DNA of 64,000 bases, from the NCBI RefSeq assembly GCF_000013865.1, contig NC_007948.1, positions 3,038,001 through 3,102,000 on the forward strand, in the 5' to 3' direction. A program made the translations under genes and the position numbers. How positions within the stretch are numbered: the first letter of the stretch is position 1; every line of letters begins with the position of its first letter. Source of the DNA: Polaromonas sp. JS666 (GTDB taxonomy: Bacteria > Pseudomonadota > Gammaproteobacteria > Burkholderiales > Burkholderiaceae_C). The notes beneath the pieces were generated by a model, which did no database searches, had not been told where the DNA came from, and worked only from the letters and a program-made list of their open reading frames with translations. Shown piece after piece: positions 19,913 through 28,922 of this stretch.

Positions 19913-20608
19913 TTACTCCCGCAAGACACCCAGCACATCCGAGTCAAACTCGCGGTTGTAGAGAATGAGCACCACCACAGCCGTGGCCAGTGCGAAGGCG
20001 ATGGTCGAGAAAAACCACGCCATGATGGCAAAACTGAAGTAGTAGCCACGCAGCCCGTCGTTGAAGGTTTCGGCAGCCAGGCCCACCAGGCGGCTGGCCC
20101 GCCTGGCAAACACTTCACGGTCAAACTTGCCCTGCTCGAACTCCTGCGGCGACGGCATGGAGCCGATCACCAGCGCGACAAAGGTGTATTGGCGCATGGA
20201 CCAGCTGAAACGGAAAAAAGCGTACACAAACACGCCCACCATCATGATGACCTTGAGGTCAAAAATCAGCACAGAGGTCCGGACCGCGAAGGGGATTTCC
20301 CGCACCAGCTCGGTCGCCTTGTCGGTCGTCCCCAGCAGCGCGAACAGGCCACCGATGATGATGATGGTGGTTGACGAAAAAAAGGCCGGCGTGCTCGACA
20401 GGTTTTGCGTGATGATGCCGTCGATGACGCGCGGGTCGCGGGCGGTGGCCTGCAACAGCCAGTAGTGCCGGTAGCGGTTGGTGGTTTGCAGCAGCGAAGG
20501 CCGCTTCACGCCGTAATGCCAGGCAAACCAGGCATAGCCTATCCAGCCCGAAAAAAACCAGGCGATGGCCAGCCAGTCACTCCAGGGAAGCAGCGCGAAG
20601 ATTTTCAT
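19913..20608 (-). CDS. DUF599 family membrane protein
   Basis: 231 residues with about four hydrophobic segments (near residues 10-30, 75-92, 115-132 and 190-215). It matches the DUF599 family of inner-membrane proteins, recognisable by RHYWLLQATARDPRVIDG and NDGLRGYYFSFAIMAWF. No biochemical role is established for the family. It converges with egtB, whose stop lies about 115 bases away across a repeat element, and it starts 55 bases after the pirin gene. Confidence 0.8.
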   Translation of the reverse strand: MKIFALLPWSDWLAIAWFFSGWIGYAWFAWHYGVKRPSLLQTTNRYRHYWLLQATARDPRVIDGIITQNLSSTPAFFSSTTIIIIGGLFALLGTTDKATELVREIPFAVRTSVLIFDLKVIMMVGVFVYAFFRFSWSMRQYTFVALVIGSMPSPQEFEQGKFDREVFARRASRLVGLAAETFNDGLRGYYFSFAIMAWFFSTIAFALATAVVVLILYNREFDSDVLGVLRE

Positions 20609-20662
20609 CGCACCATCTTACGTGCAAGATACTTCCAAAAAATCGACGCGAAAAGGCAGTTC

Positions 20663-21547
20663 CTAACTGACGGCGAACTTTCGTTCAGGCAGGGGAATGA
20701 ATTCGGTTTCCCCGCCCACATGACCCATGGCTTGAGCCTCCCAGTCATCACTGGCTTGCACAATGCGCGCCTTCTGGCTGGACACAAAGTTCCACCAGAT
20801 AAACCGGGGGGCATCGAGCGGCTCACCGCCTATCACCACCAGCCGCGCCGGCGCGCTGCTACCGATGGTCACGACAGTACCAGCCGCCAAAGTGGCCAGG
20901 GTGCCAGCCACAACCGGCTCGCCGTCCACTGTCACATCCCCCTCCACGGCATAAAGCGCAAGCTCCTCGGCCAGCGCCGGCAATTGCAGCGCCGCATTTG
21001 CCGCGAGTTGGATATCCAGGTAAATCGTTTTGGAGAATGTCTTGACCGGCGATGTTGCGCCAAACGCCTCGCCAATCAGCACGCGCACGTCGGCTCCGCC
21101 CACCGACACCGCGGGAATGGCCGACGCGGGAGTGTGTGAAAAGCAGGGGGCCGCTTCTTCATAAGCCTGCGGCAAGGCAGCCCACAGCTGCAGGCCATGG
21201 TTCACATAAGCCTTGTTCCGCAGATCCTCGGGCGCGCGCTCGGAGTGCACGATGCCGCGCCCGGCCGTCATCCAGTTGATCGCGCCAGGCTCGATGCGCT
21301 GGACAGAGCCCACGCTGTCGCGATGCATCATCGCGCCTTCAAACAGGTAAGTGACCGTGGCCAACCCGATATGCGGATGCGGCCGCACATCATGGCTGGC
21401 GCCCGGCTGCACCGTGACCGGGCCGAAGTGATCAAAAAAGATGAAAGGCCCCACAGACTGCCTCTGCACCGCAGGCAACAGGCGCCGCACCACGAAGCCT
21501 CCGCCCAGATCCTTGTTGTGCCCGGTCAGCTTGAGTTGCACGCTCAT
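20663..21547 (-). CDS. Pirin family protein (paralogue 1)
   Basis: 294 residues, a bicupin. The N-terminal cupin carries the pirin metal-site motif RPHPHIGLATVTYLFEG and HSE in RGIVHSERAP, the expected ligands. The C-terminal cupin is less conserved. Pirins are iron-binding proteins with reported quercetinase or regulatory activity; which applies here cannot be told. The start overlaps the osmC stop by four bases, so the two are translationally coupled. A second, distinct pirin lies at 23184-23885. Confidence 0.88.
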   Translation of the reverse strand: MSVQLKLTGHNKDLGGGFVVRRLLPAVQRQSVGPFIFFDHFGPVTVQPGASHDVRPHPHIGLATVTYLFEGAMMHRDSVGSVQRIEPGAINWMTAGRGIVHSERAPEDLRNKAYVNHGLQLWAALPQAYEEAAPCFSHTPASAIPAVSVGGADVRVLIGEAFGATSPVKTFSKTIYLDIQLAANAALQLPALAEELALYAVEGDVTVDGEPVVAGTLATLAAGTVVTIGSSAPARLVVIGGEPLDAPRFIWWNFVSSQKARIVQASDDWEAQAMGHVGGETEFIPLPERKFAVS

Positions 21548-21951
21548 GACAGCCTCTCCACATTGGTTGTGATTTCAGTGGTAACGGTGGTCATCAGTTT
21601 GTGGACGGGGCATTTTTGCGCAACCGCCTGCAACTCCTCCAGCTGGGCATCCGTCAGGTCACCCTGGATCCGCAAGGTGGTCGCCAGCCGGTACACGCCG
21701 CTGCGCTCGCCGGAGTCGTCGCGCTCCACCACGGTATGGATGTCGTCGACCGGGATCCCTTTCTTGCGGGCGTACCACATGAGGGTAACGGCCTTGCATG
21801 CGCCCAGCGCGGCATCGTACAAATCGTGCGGGCTGGGGCCAGTGTCGGCGCCGCCCTCGGCCACGCTCCCGTCAACCATCAGCGCATGGCTGCGGATGCT
21901 GAGTTTCTGGGCCATTGCCGCCGAGCGGTCGCGGTGCAGTTCGATGGACAT
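21544..21951 (-). CDS. OsmC/Ohr family peroxiredoxin-like protein
   Basis: 135 residues. OsmC-type proteins reduce organic hydroperoxides through two Cys residues. One Cys is seen in YDAALGACKAVTLMWYARKK and the second in AQKCPVHKLM, the expected spacing. Gly-Pro-Ser-Pro-His before the first Cys is also typical. It lies in a run of five redox-related genes on this strand and overlaps the downstream pirin gene. Confidence 0.88.
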   Translation of the reverse strand: MSIELHRDRSAAMAQKLSIRSHALMVDGSVAEGGADTGPSPHDLYDAALGACKAVTLMWYARKKGIPVDDIHTVVERDDSGERSGVYRLATTLRIQGDLTDAQLEELQAVAQKCPVHKLMTTVTTEITTNVERLS

Positions 21952-22008
21952 GAAGAATTCCTGTGCGAATGAAAGGTAAACGGGAAATAAGGTGGTGCGT
22001 ACCTGACT

Positions 22009-22563
22009 TTAACGCTGAAACTTTCCCGCCACCTCGGCCACACGTTCACCCAGGCTCCGGGCCGTCTCCAGGTCGCCTGGAAACATTTCGCCGGCACCCG
22101 CATCCGACGGCGACTGGGCGATGGCACCGCGGTAGGAGCCCAGGTAATTGGCATCATCACGCTGCGCGGCCTTGCTGGTGCTGGGCAAGACGCCCTGGCT
22201 GACCCAGATACCCCCATGCTGCATGGCCAGGGTAAAAAGGTAATTGAGCGTCGACATCTTGTCGCCATCGAGTGCCGCGCTGTTGGTGAAGCCGGCAAAC
22301 AGCTTGTCTTTCCAGGCCTGCGTGTACCAGGGCTTTGAAGAAGCGTCGGCGAACTTCTTGAACTGCCAGCTCACGCTTCCCATGTAGGTGGGAGAGCCCA
22401 TGATGATGGCGTCTGCCGCATTGAGCGTTTCCCAGCCGCCGTCGGGCAGGTTGCCATCGGCGTCAATGGCCAGGAGCTCGGCCCCAGCGCCTTGCGCCAC
22501 CGATTGCGCCATGCGCTGGGTATGGCCATACCCGGAGTGGTAGAGCACTACGACTTTCGGCAT
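22009..22563 (-). CDS. Flavodoxin/NAD(P)H:quinone oxidoreductase family protein (WrbA-like)
   Basis: 184 residues. A flavodoxin fold with the FMN phosphate loop YHSGYGHTQRMAQ, the GSPTYMGSVSWQFKKF loop, and FTNSAALDGDK plus TLAMQHGGIWVS as in WrbA and related quinone reductases. Likely a cytoplasmic FMN-dependent reductase. It sits between osmC and doxX on the same strand, 57 bases before osmC. Confidence 0.87.
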   Translation of the reverse strand: MPKVVVLYHSGYGHTQRMAQSVAQGAGAELLAIDADGNLPDGGWETLNAADAIIMGSPTYMGSVSWQFKKFADASSKPWYTQAWKDKLFAGFTNSAALDGDKMSTLNYLFTLAMQHGGIWVSQGVLPSTSKAAQRDDANYLGSYRGAIAQSPSDAGAGEMFPGDLETARSLGERVAEVAGKFQR

Positions 22564-22621
22564 TCTTGTCTCCGTTGAAGAAAGCTGAAGAATAGATCAG
22601 GAAGAATCCGAAACATCAACC

Positions 22622-22651
22622 GCCGCGGCAGGGCTCCACACCTGCCGCGGC
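22622..22651 (-). terminator. Strong hairpin after the DoxX gene
   Basis: A perfect 11-base inverted repeat (GCCGCGGCAGG / CCTGCCGCGGC) with an 8-base loop starts 12 bases past the DoxX stop on the minus strand. The trailing strand has only a weak T stretch, so it may terminate partially or protect the mRNA end. It divides the doxX message from the flavodoxin gene. Confidence 0.6.
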
Positions 22652-22663
22652 AGCGGCCCACGA

Positions 22664-23074
22664 TTAGTCTGCGCGCTTGGCGTCCAGGCTCCAGGCACCG
22701 GCACCCCATGCGGCCACCGTGAGCAGGCCACCGACCACGGCAATGTTCTTGAAGAAGGCCTGCTGCTGCATCATGACCTGCTCAGCCGGCACCGCCCAGT
22801 ACTTGTGAAAGATAAAGGTGATCACGACGGTGAACAGGGCGATGCCCAAGGCTGCCCAGCGGGTTTGCAGACCGACCAGCAGCAGCAGCCCCAGGCCCAG
22901 CTCGACACCAATCGCGGCCGCAGTGGCCAGTTCAGGAAATGGAACGCCCTGGGATGCGATGTAACCGGTGGTGCCGGCAAAGCCGCCAACCTTGCTGAAA
23001 CCCGCAGGCACAAACAGCAACGCCAGCAAGACGCGGCCAATCAGCGACAGGGGATTTTGGAGAGATGCAAACAT
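22664..23074 (-). CDS. DoxX family membrane protein
   Basis: 136 residues with four predicted membrane segments. The start MFASLQNPLSLIGRVLLALLF and the glycine-rich SKVGGFAGTTGYI are typical of the DoxX/DUF417-like group. Members are often encoded next to pirins and peroxide-handling proteins, as here. Exact function is not known. An AAGGACT ribosome site precedes the ATG, in an AT-rich leader unlike the surrounding DNA. Confidence 0.87.
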   Translation of the reverse strand: MFASLQNPLSLIGRVLLALLFVPAGFSKVGGFAGTTGYIASQGVPFPELATAAAIGVELGLGLLLLVGLQTRWAALGIALFTVVITFIFHKYWAVPAEQVMMQQQAFFKNIAVVGGLLTVAAWGAGAWSLDAKRAD

Positions 23075-23183
23075 GATGAGTCCTTATTAAAAATACAAAC
23101 GAGAAAAATGATGGATTAAAAAAATACGATAGGCAAGCACTATTAATTTGAGCCTGCCTTTAGGCTTTCAGTCGGGCAACGCT

Positions 23184-23885
23184 TCAGGGTGCCAGGTCAA
23201 ATACCAGCACTTCGGCGGACTGCCCGCGAGCGAGCTGCAACCGGCTTTCCGATTGCAGCGCGGCCGCATCCCCCGCGCGAAGCAGTTGCCCATTCACCTC
23301 AAGCTGCCCCCGGATCAGGTGCACATAGGTTTTACGCGAAGGATCCAGCGCCAGCGTGGCAGATTCATCACCGTCAAACAACCCGGCACGAATTCTGGCG
23401 TCGGCATGAATGATGACCGACCCCTGTGCCCCGTCCGGCGAAGCCACCAGGCGCAGTGCGCCGCGCTTCTCGGTGTCCAGAAAAGTTTTCTGCTCGTAGC
23501 TGGGAGGGATCCCAGTCACGTTCGGTTCGATCCAGATCTGCAGGAAGTGCGTGGTCTGTCCCTCGGCATGGTTGAATTCGCTGTGCTGCACGCCCGTGCC
23601 TGCGCTCATGCGCTGAACATCACCGGGCGGGATACCCTTCACGTTACCGATGCTGTCCTTGTGCGCGAGTTCGCCACTCAGTACGTAGCTGATGATTTCC
23701 ATGTCGCGGTGGCTGTGCGTGCCAAAGCCCCTGCCCGCCGCGATGCGGTCTTCATTGATGACGCGCAGATTGCCAAAGCCCATGTGGGCCGGGTCGTAAT
23801 AGCCGGCAAACGAGAAGGAATGGAAGGACTTGAGCCACCCGTGGTCGGCATAGCCGCGTTCGCTGGAAGTTCTTAAGGTCATCAT
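23184..23885 (-). CDS. Pirin family protein, YhhW-like (paralogue 2)
   Basis: 233 residues, a bicupin close to E. coli YhhW, which shows quercetin 2,3-dioxygenase activity. Motifs are HSFSFAGYYDPAHMGFG, the metal-site GTHSHRDMEIISYVLSGEL and GTGVQHSEFN. It is the first gene of the minus-strand redox group and is divergent from a LysR gene, with a 17-base palindrome in the shared promoter region. The LysR protein is the likely regulator, by arrangement only. Confidence 0.88.
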   Translation of the reverse strand: MMTLRTSSERGYADHGWLKSFHSFSFAGYYDPAHMGFGNLRVINEDRIAAGRGFGTHSHRDMEIISYVLSGELAHKDSIGNVKGIPPGDVQRMSAGTGVQHSEFNHAEGQTTHFLQIWIEPNVTGIPPSYEQKTFLDTEKRGALRLVASPDGAQGSVIIHADARIRAGLFDGDESATLALDPSRKTYVHLIRGQLEVNGQLLRAGDAAALQSESRLQLARGQSAEVLVFDLAP

Positions 23886-23969
23886 CCGGTGCTCCTTTCA
23901 AGGTGCGTTGCAATGACTCCACTGTAAGTTCCGGCACCCTTGTGGCCGTTGCCTTCATTTGATGGCATC

Positions 23970-23986
23970 ATTCAAATTATTTGAAT
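23970..23986. promoter_or_regulatory. Perfect 17-base palindrome between the pirin and LysR genes
   Basis: ATTCAAAT-T-ATTTGAAT, an 8-base inverted repeat around one base, containing the T-N11-A pattern typical of LysR binding. It ends 13 bases before the LysR start codon, so a bound regulator could block its own gene. Proposed as the LysR operator. Confidence 0.55.
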
Positions 23987-23999
23987 CATCAGACCCTAA

Positions 24000-24959
24000 A
24001 TGATTAACAATGCAGTCCGTGACGCCCTCACCCCCGAAGCCATTGGACTGATCGGTGCCGTGCACCGCACTGGAAGCATGGCTGCGGCCGCCCGCGAACT
24101 GGGCGTCGTGCCCAGCGCCCTGACCTACCGGATTCGACAGGTGGAAGATGCGCTCGATGTCCTGCTGTTTGACCGCTCCTCGCGCCAGGCCAGACTGACC
24201 GAAGCCGGCAAGGAGCTGCTTCGCGAAGGCAACCGGCTGCTGGCTGAGCTCGATGCGGTGGCCAATCGCGTCAAGCGGGTGGCCACCGGCTGGGAACCGG
24301 AACTCACCCTGGCCGTCGACAGCGTCATTTCGCGCACCACCGTTATGGAGCTGTGCGAGGCATTTTTTGCGCTGGATCCACCCACCCGCCTGCGGATTCG
24401 CGAAGAGGCGCTCTCCGGCACGCTGGAGGCATTGACCTCCGGCCAGGCCGACCTGGCGATCGGCGTCGCGATTGACGTGGAAACCAAGTCGATGCCCAAC
24501 AAGTCGCTGCAAAGCAGGCCGCTGGGCACCATCCATTTCGTCTACGCCGTGGCACCGCATCACCCGCTGGCCCTGGCCACTGAACCCGTCACGGACGCAA
24601 TGCTGATGCCGCACCGTGCGGTGGCTGTCGCCGACTCGGTGCAGCGGGGCAGCGGTGTGACGATGGGCCTGCTGGGCGGGCAGGACATATTTACCGTGCC
24701 AGGCATGCAGGAAAAGCTCGATGCGCAGCTGCGCGGCCTGGGTGGAGGCTTCCTGCCGGAATACCTGGCCAGGCCCCACATCGCGACTGGCCGGTTGGTG
24801 GAAAAGAAGATGCAGCGGGCCGCACGCCTGGTACCCGTGAGTTACGCCTGGCGCCCCTCGACCGACGGCAGCGGAGGGCGCGCCCTGCAGTGGTGGCTGG
24901 GGCAACTGGAGCGCCCCGCCACCCGCAAAGCGCTGCTGGAGCGCGAGCAATCGCTGTAA
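24000..24959 (+). CDS. LysR family transcriptional regulator
   Basis: 319 residues. The N-terminal winged helix-turn-helix (TGSMAAAARELGVVPSALTY, then RQVEDALDVLLFDRSSRQ) is followed by a periplasmic-binding-protein-like effector domain. The N-terminal region resembles the YhaJ-type regulators, often found beside pirin and DoxX genes. It is divergent from the pirin/DoxX/flavodoxin/OsmC genes and probably controls them. Its ligand is unknown. Confidence 0.9.
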   Translation: MINNAVRDALTPEAIGLIGAVHRTGSMAAAARELGVVPSALTYRIRQVEDALDVLLFDRSSRQARLTEAGKELLREGNRLLAELDAVANRVKRVATGWEPELTLAVDSVISRTTVMELCEAFFALDPPTRLRIREEALSGTLEALTSGQADLAIGVAIDVETKSMPNKSLQSRPLGTIHFVYAVAPHHPLALATEPVTDAMLMPHRAVAVADSVQRGSGVTMGLLGGQDIFTVPGMQEKLDAQLRGLGGGFLPEYLARPHIATGRLVEKKMQRAARLVPVSYAWRPSTDGSGGRALQWWLGQLERPATRKALLEREQSL

Positions 24960-25101
24960 AACCCGCCGGCAGACCGGCTTGCGGCCTCCTGCGTGTAGAG
25001 TGCGCTTATGGTTTTCGTTTATGGTTGCGCTGTAACTGTTTTTTTAAACGATGGATAGCCGAGTCAACACCCCTTCACCCAACCAGAAAAAGTAAAGAGA
25101 C

Positions 25102-26178
25102 ATGACAAAGAAATCCCGCAAAGCCTCGCCTGAAAAATCCAAACAACGCCACATCGCCGTGGTGGGTGCCGGCATTGCCGGCATCGCCTGCGCGCGCACG
25201 CTGATGCAAGCCGGGCATCAGGTCACCGTCTTCGAGAAAAGCCGGGGTGCGGGCGGACGCATGGCCACGCGAGACAGCGAATTTGGCGGATTCGATCATG
25301 GCACCCAGTACTTCACGGTGCGTGATGCACGCTTTGAGAAAGCATTGGCCACAGCCCCCGGGCTGGTACGCCCCTGGAGCGCCAACACCGTTCGCATTCT
25401 TGATGAGCTGGGCCGCGTCGTGGCCTCTTCGCTGCCGTCCAAGGAGGCCCACTGGGTTGCCACCCCTGGCATGAACGCGCTGGTTCGCCGGTGGGCAGAG
25501 CCCTTGGCTGCCGCTGGCAAACTGGTGCTTGAAACCGAAGTGGTCCGGCTGGAACCCGACAAGCTGCACCCGGAGCGCTGGCAACTGCAGACCGAAGGCC
25601 CTGGCGCCGGCAACCGGGTTCAGTCGGGTTTTGACGCCGTGGTGTTGGCCGTGCCCTCGTCGCAGGCGCATGCCTTGCTGCTGAACTCACAGCAGGGCAA
25701 GCCCCTGATGGCGGCGATTGCCGACGTCACCGTGGCGCCCTGCTGGAGCCTGATGCTGGCCTTTCCGCAAGCCCTCCAGCCCACGCTGTCACATCTTGGC
25801 CCGCAGTGGAATGCGGCGCGCAGCACCCACCACCGCATTGCGTGGCTGGCCCGCGAGTCGTCCAAGCCCGGACGCAGCCCCATCGAGCGCTGGACAATCC
25901 AGGCCAGCCCGGAATGGTCCGAGCGCCATCTGGAGGACGACACCGAGCGCGTGAAAGCCAAACTGCTCAAGGCTTTCACAGAAGTGACCGGCATACGCGC
26001 ACAGCCTCCCCACGCCGTGGCCCACCGCTGGCGCTATGCCCAAACCATCGAGCCGCTGGGGAAAAGTCATGCCTGGGACCCGAAATCGCGCATTGGCGCC
26101 TGCGGCGACTGGTGCCTGGGCCATCGGGTTGAAGACGGTTTCCTGTCAGGCCTGGAAATGGCCCTGGCCATCGCTTAG
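25102..26178 (+). CDS. FAD-dependent amine-oxidase-like protein (renalase-like)
   Basis: 358 residues. The dinucleotide-binding motif HIAVVGAGIAGIACARTL is followed by FEKSRGAGGRMATR, the GG-x-R-M pattern of flavin amine oxidases and renalase-like proteins, and a C-terminal FAD contact near GDWCLGHRVEDGFLSGLEM. A basic N-terminal tail precedes the fold. The substrate is unknown. It is cytoplasmic, and gluQ begins ten bases or less after its stop. Confidence 0.86.
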   Translation: MTKKSRKASPEKSKQRHIAVVGAGIAGIACARTLMQAGHQVTVFEKSRGAGGRMATRDSEFGGFDHGTQYFTVRDARFEKALATAPGLVRPWSANTVRILDELGRVVASSLPSKEAHWVATPGMNALVRRWAEPLAAAGKLVLETEVVRLEPDKLHPERWQLQTEGPGAGNRVQSGFDAVVLAVPSSQAHALLLNSQQGKPLMAAIADVTVAPCWSLMLAFPQALQPTLSHLGPQWNAARSTHHRIAWLARESSKPGRSPIERWTIQASPEWSERHLEDDTERVKAKLLKAFTEVTGIRAQPPHAVAHRWRYAQTIEPLGKSHAWDPKSRIGACGDWCLGHRVEDGFLSGLEMALAIA

Positions 26179-26187
26179 GCAGTGCCT

Positions 26188-27204
26188 ATGGCCGGGGGCG
26201 GTGCTGCACGCGAGGTGACGGCCGTGGGAAGCACCTACATTGGCCGGTTTGCCCCCTCACCAACCGGCCCGCTGCACGCAGGCTCGCTGGTGGCCGCATT
26301 GGCCAGCTGGCTCGATGCGCGCGCCCACCACGGCCAGTGGCTGGTGCGCATCGAGGATGTCGATACACCCCGTTGCGTACCGGGTGCAGACCAGACCATT
26401 CTCGCGCAGCTCGCCGCCTGCGGGCTGATGCCCGATGAAGCGCCGGTGTACCAGTCGCAGCGCGGCGCCCTGTACCAAAAAGCGCTGGATCAACTCGTGG
26501 CACGGCGCCTGGCCTACCCCTGCGCCTGCACGCGGCAGGACATTGCCAGAGCGCACGCCGCCAGCGGGAAGGCGCGGGAACGCCATGGCGAGCTGGTGTA
26601 TCCCGGCACATGCCGCCAGGGCCTGCACGGCCGCCCTGCACGTGCCTGGCGCTTCCTCACCGAAACATCGCAAGAAAACACACGGCTGGCCGAATCTCCA
26701 CAAACAAAGTCAGCTAATAAATCAATAGCAAAAACAATAACAACCGCAGGGACTGCGGGCGAGGTCGCGTGGCACGACAGGCTGCTCGGTCTCCAGACGC
26801 AAAACGTGGGCCGCGAGGTCGGCGACTTTGTACTCAAGCGCGCTGATGGCTTCTGGGCCTACCAGCTGGCCGTGGTGGCAGATGACGCCGCCCAAGGCGT
26901 CACGGACGTGGTACGTGGCCAGGACCTGGCCGACAACACGGCGCGGCAAATCCTGTTGCAACGTGCGCTCGGCCTGCCCCAGCCGCGTTACCTGCACACA
27001 CCGCTGGTACTGGGGTCCAACGGCGAAAAACTGTCCAAGCAAAACGGCGCCCGGCCACTGGACACCACTCGCCCGCTTGCCGTGCTTCGGCAGGCTGGTC
27101 AGCTGCTGGGCCTGCAGGACAATGCGACGGCCAGTACACCGGCGGCATGGCTGCAGCAGGCTGTGCCCCAGTGGGCAAGCCGTCATGCAGACGCGGCGCA
27201 CTAA
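26188..27204 (+). CDS. gluQ: Glutamyl-Q tRNA(Asp) synthetase with an unusual internal insertion
   Basis: About 338 residues. GluQ charges glutamate onto queuosine in tRNA(Asp). The class I signatures are [16 protein letters not shown] and KLSKQNGA (KMSKS-like). The zinc site is CAC with the downstream YPGTC. Between AWRFLTE and VAWHDRLLG there is a low-complexity insertion of about 30 residues rich in Thr, Ser, Lys and Ala, encoded by AT-rich DNA that holds a dispersed palindromic repeat. Start choice is open: GTG 26182, ATG 26188 or GTG 26224; the last gives the most family-like N-terminus. Confidence 0.9.
   Translation: MAGGGAAREVTAVGSTYIGRFAPSPTGPLHAGSLVAALASWLDARAHHGQWLVRIEDVDTPRCVPGADQTILAQLAACGLMPDEAPVYQSQRGALYQKALDQLVARRLAYPCACTRQDIARAHAASGKARERHGELVYPGTCRQGLHGRPARAWRFLTETSQENTRLAESPQTKSANKSIAKTITTAGTAGEVAWHDRLLGLQTQNVGREVGDFVLKRADGFWAYQLAVVADDAAQGVTDVVRGQDLADNTARQILLQRALGLPQPRYLHTPLVLGSNGEKLSKQNGARPLDTTRPLAVLRQAGQLLGLQDNATASTPAAWLQQAVPQWASRHADAAH
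26713..26729. repeat. AT-rich palindromic repeat inside gluQ
   Basis: The reverse complement, GCTATTGATTTATTAGC, matches the intergenic copy at 61914-61930 in 15 of 17 positions and shares the GCTAT...ATAGC pattern with 63713-63729. Here it is read through as coding sequence (SANKSIAK) inside the gluQ insertion. Confidence 0.65.
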
Positions 27205-27213
27205 AATTGCGTT

Positions 27214-27954
27214 GTGATTGAAAACCCCTCCCCCAGCGCTGCCAACCTCCCCGAGCACCCGTCCACCGACGCGAGCCACCCCCGCAACATCCGCAGTTTT
27301 GTCCGGCGCACCGGCCGCACGACCGTCGGCCAGGCCAAGGCCTTTGCCGACGTGGGGCCACGGTTTTTACTCGCCTACAAAGCGGAACCCCTGGACTTCG
27401 CAGCCGCCTTTGGGCGTGTGGCCCCCACCATCCTCGAGATCGGCTTCGGCATGGGCGAGGCCACGGCGCATATTGCGGCCCTGAGCCCCGATAAAAACTT
27501 CCTTTGCTGCGAAGTACACACACCCGGCGTCGGCGCGCTGCTCAAGCGCATTCAGGAGCAGACCCTGGGCAACATCCGCATCCTGCAGCACGATGCGGTC
27601 GAAGTCATTGACAACATGTTGCCAGCCGGCAGCCTGGACGGCGTTCATATCTTCTTTCCCGACCCCTGGCATAAAAAGAAACACAACAAGCGCCGGCTGA
27701 TCCAGGCGCCCCTGATTGCCAAGCTGGCGGCCAGGCTCAAACCCGGCGGCTACCTGCACTGCGCCACCGACTGGCAGCCTTACGCCGAACAGATTCTCGA
27801 AGTCCTGAGCGCTGAAGCCCTGCTGAAAAACACGGCTGATGCATCGGGTGGCGGTTACGCGCCCAAGCCCGACTACCGCCCCCTGACCAAGTTCGAAAAC
27901 CGCGGCATCAAGCTCGGGCACGGTGTCTGGGATGTGGTGTTCACCCGTGTGTGA
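27214..27954 (+). CDS. trmB: tRNA (guanine-N7-)-methyltransferase
   Basis: 246 residues, GTG start at 27214. TrmB methylates G46 in the tRNA variable loop using S-adenosylmethionine. The SAM motif is [10 protein letters not shown]; the conserved [20 protein letters not shown] loop and [14 protein letters not shown] are present. A Pro/Ser-rich N-terminal tail of about 25 residues precedes the family core. It follows gluQ by nine bases, grouping two tRNA modification genes. Confidence 0.94.
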   Translation: MIENPSPSAANLPEHPSTDASHPRNIRSFVRRTGRTTVGQAKAFADVGPRFLLAYKAEPLDFAAAFGRVAPTILEIGFGMGEATAHIAALSPDKNFLCCEVHTPGVGALLKRIQEQTLGNIRILQHDAVEVIDNMLPAGSLDGVHIFFPDPWHKKKHNKRRLIQAPLIAKLAARLKPGGYLHCATDWQPYAEQILEVLSAEALLKNTADASGGGYAPKPDYRPLTKFENRGIKLGHGVWDVVFTRV

Positions 27955-27978
27955 GACATTCCGACAGCCGGTCACGCA

Positions 27979-28890
27979 ATGAATGCCGAAAGCCTGATGA
28001 TTCACGGGCTTCCCACCCGCAACGGCGTGAGTCCGAGTTGCGTGGGCCTGCCCGCAGGCCACTGGCCCACCATCACCGATTTTCTGGTGGAGCGCTTTCC
28101 CGCCATCGCGCGCGAGGTCTGGGTTCAGCGCATGCAGGACGAGCTGGTCACGGATGAGTTCGGCGAGGCGGTAACACCCGGTCGCCCTTACCGCGGCCAC
28201 ATGCGCGTGTACTACTACCGCGCGCTGGGCGACGAGCCGCGCGTGCCGTTTGAAGAAACCGTGCTGCACCAGGACGAGCATCTGGTAGTGGCCGACAAGC
28301 CGCATTTTTTGCCCGTCACACCGTCGGGCCACTACCTGCAGGAGACACTGCTGGTACGGCTTAAAAACCGTCTGGGCATCGACAGCCTGGTTCCCATTCA
28401 CCGCATCGACCGCGAAACGGCAGGCCTGGTGCTGTTTTCAGTGAACCCCGCCGAGCGCGACGCCTACCAGGCCCTGTTCAGGCAGCATGCGGTCAGCAAG
28501 CACTACGAAGCTTTGGCCCCTTGGCGTGAAGACCTGCGCTTCCCGCTGACGCGCAAAAGCCGCATCGTGCAGGATGAACCCTTCTTCCGGCAACGCGAAG
28601 TACCGGGCGAGCCCAATAGCGAGACGCATCTTGAATTGCTGCAAATCAGCGGCGAGCAGGCACGTTACGCGCTGAGCCCGGTGACCGGCAAGAAACACCA
28701 GCTGCGGGTGCATATGAATGCGCTGGGCCTGCCCATCACCAACGACCGGATGTATCCGCCGGTGCAACCAACGCCCGATGACGACTACCGCTACCCGCTG
28801 CAGTTGCTGGCGAAGTCCATCGCGTTTACCGACCCGCTCACCGGACAGGCCCGATATTTCCAGAGCCGGTTTGGCCTGGATTTTCCCTGA
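27979..28890 (+). CDS. RluA-family pseudouridine synthase
   Basis: 303 residues. The catalytic motif PIHRIDRETAGLVLF contains the conserved Asp, and VTGKKHQLRVHMNALG and PLQLLAKSIAF are typical of the RluA family. There is no S4 domain. The N-terminal region (about 70 residues before DEHLVVADKPHFLPV) matches a subgroup acting on rRNA or tRNA whose target is not settled. It is convergent with the decayed transglutaminase gene. Confidence 0.88.
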   Translation: MNAESLMIHGLPTRNGVSPSCVGLPAGHWPTITDFLVERFPAIAREVWVQRMQDELVTDEFGEAVTPGRPYRGHMRVYYYRALGDEPRVPFEETVLHQDEHLVVADKPHFLPVTPSGHYLQETLLVRLKNRLGIDSLVPIHRIDRETAGLVLFSVNPAERDAYQALFRQHAVSKHYEALAPWREDLRFPLTRKSRIVQDEPFFRQREVPGEPNSETHLELLQISGEQARYALSPVTGKKHQLRVHMNALGLPITNDRMYPPVQPTPDDDYRYPLQLLAKSIAFTDPLTGQARYFQSRFGLDFP

Positions 28891-28922
28891 CCGGGGAAGT
28901 GGGGCGGCCCGCGAAGGGCCAT

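Noticed and set aside
24965..24978. Small hairpin GCCGG-CAGA-CCGGC after the LysR gene
   Set aside because: A five-base stem without a T-run is too weak to call a terminator.
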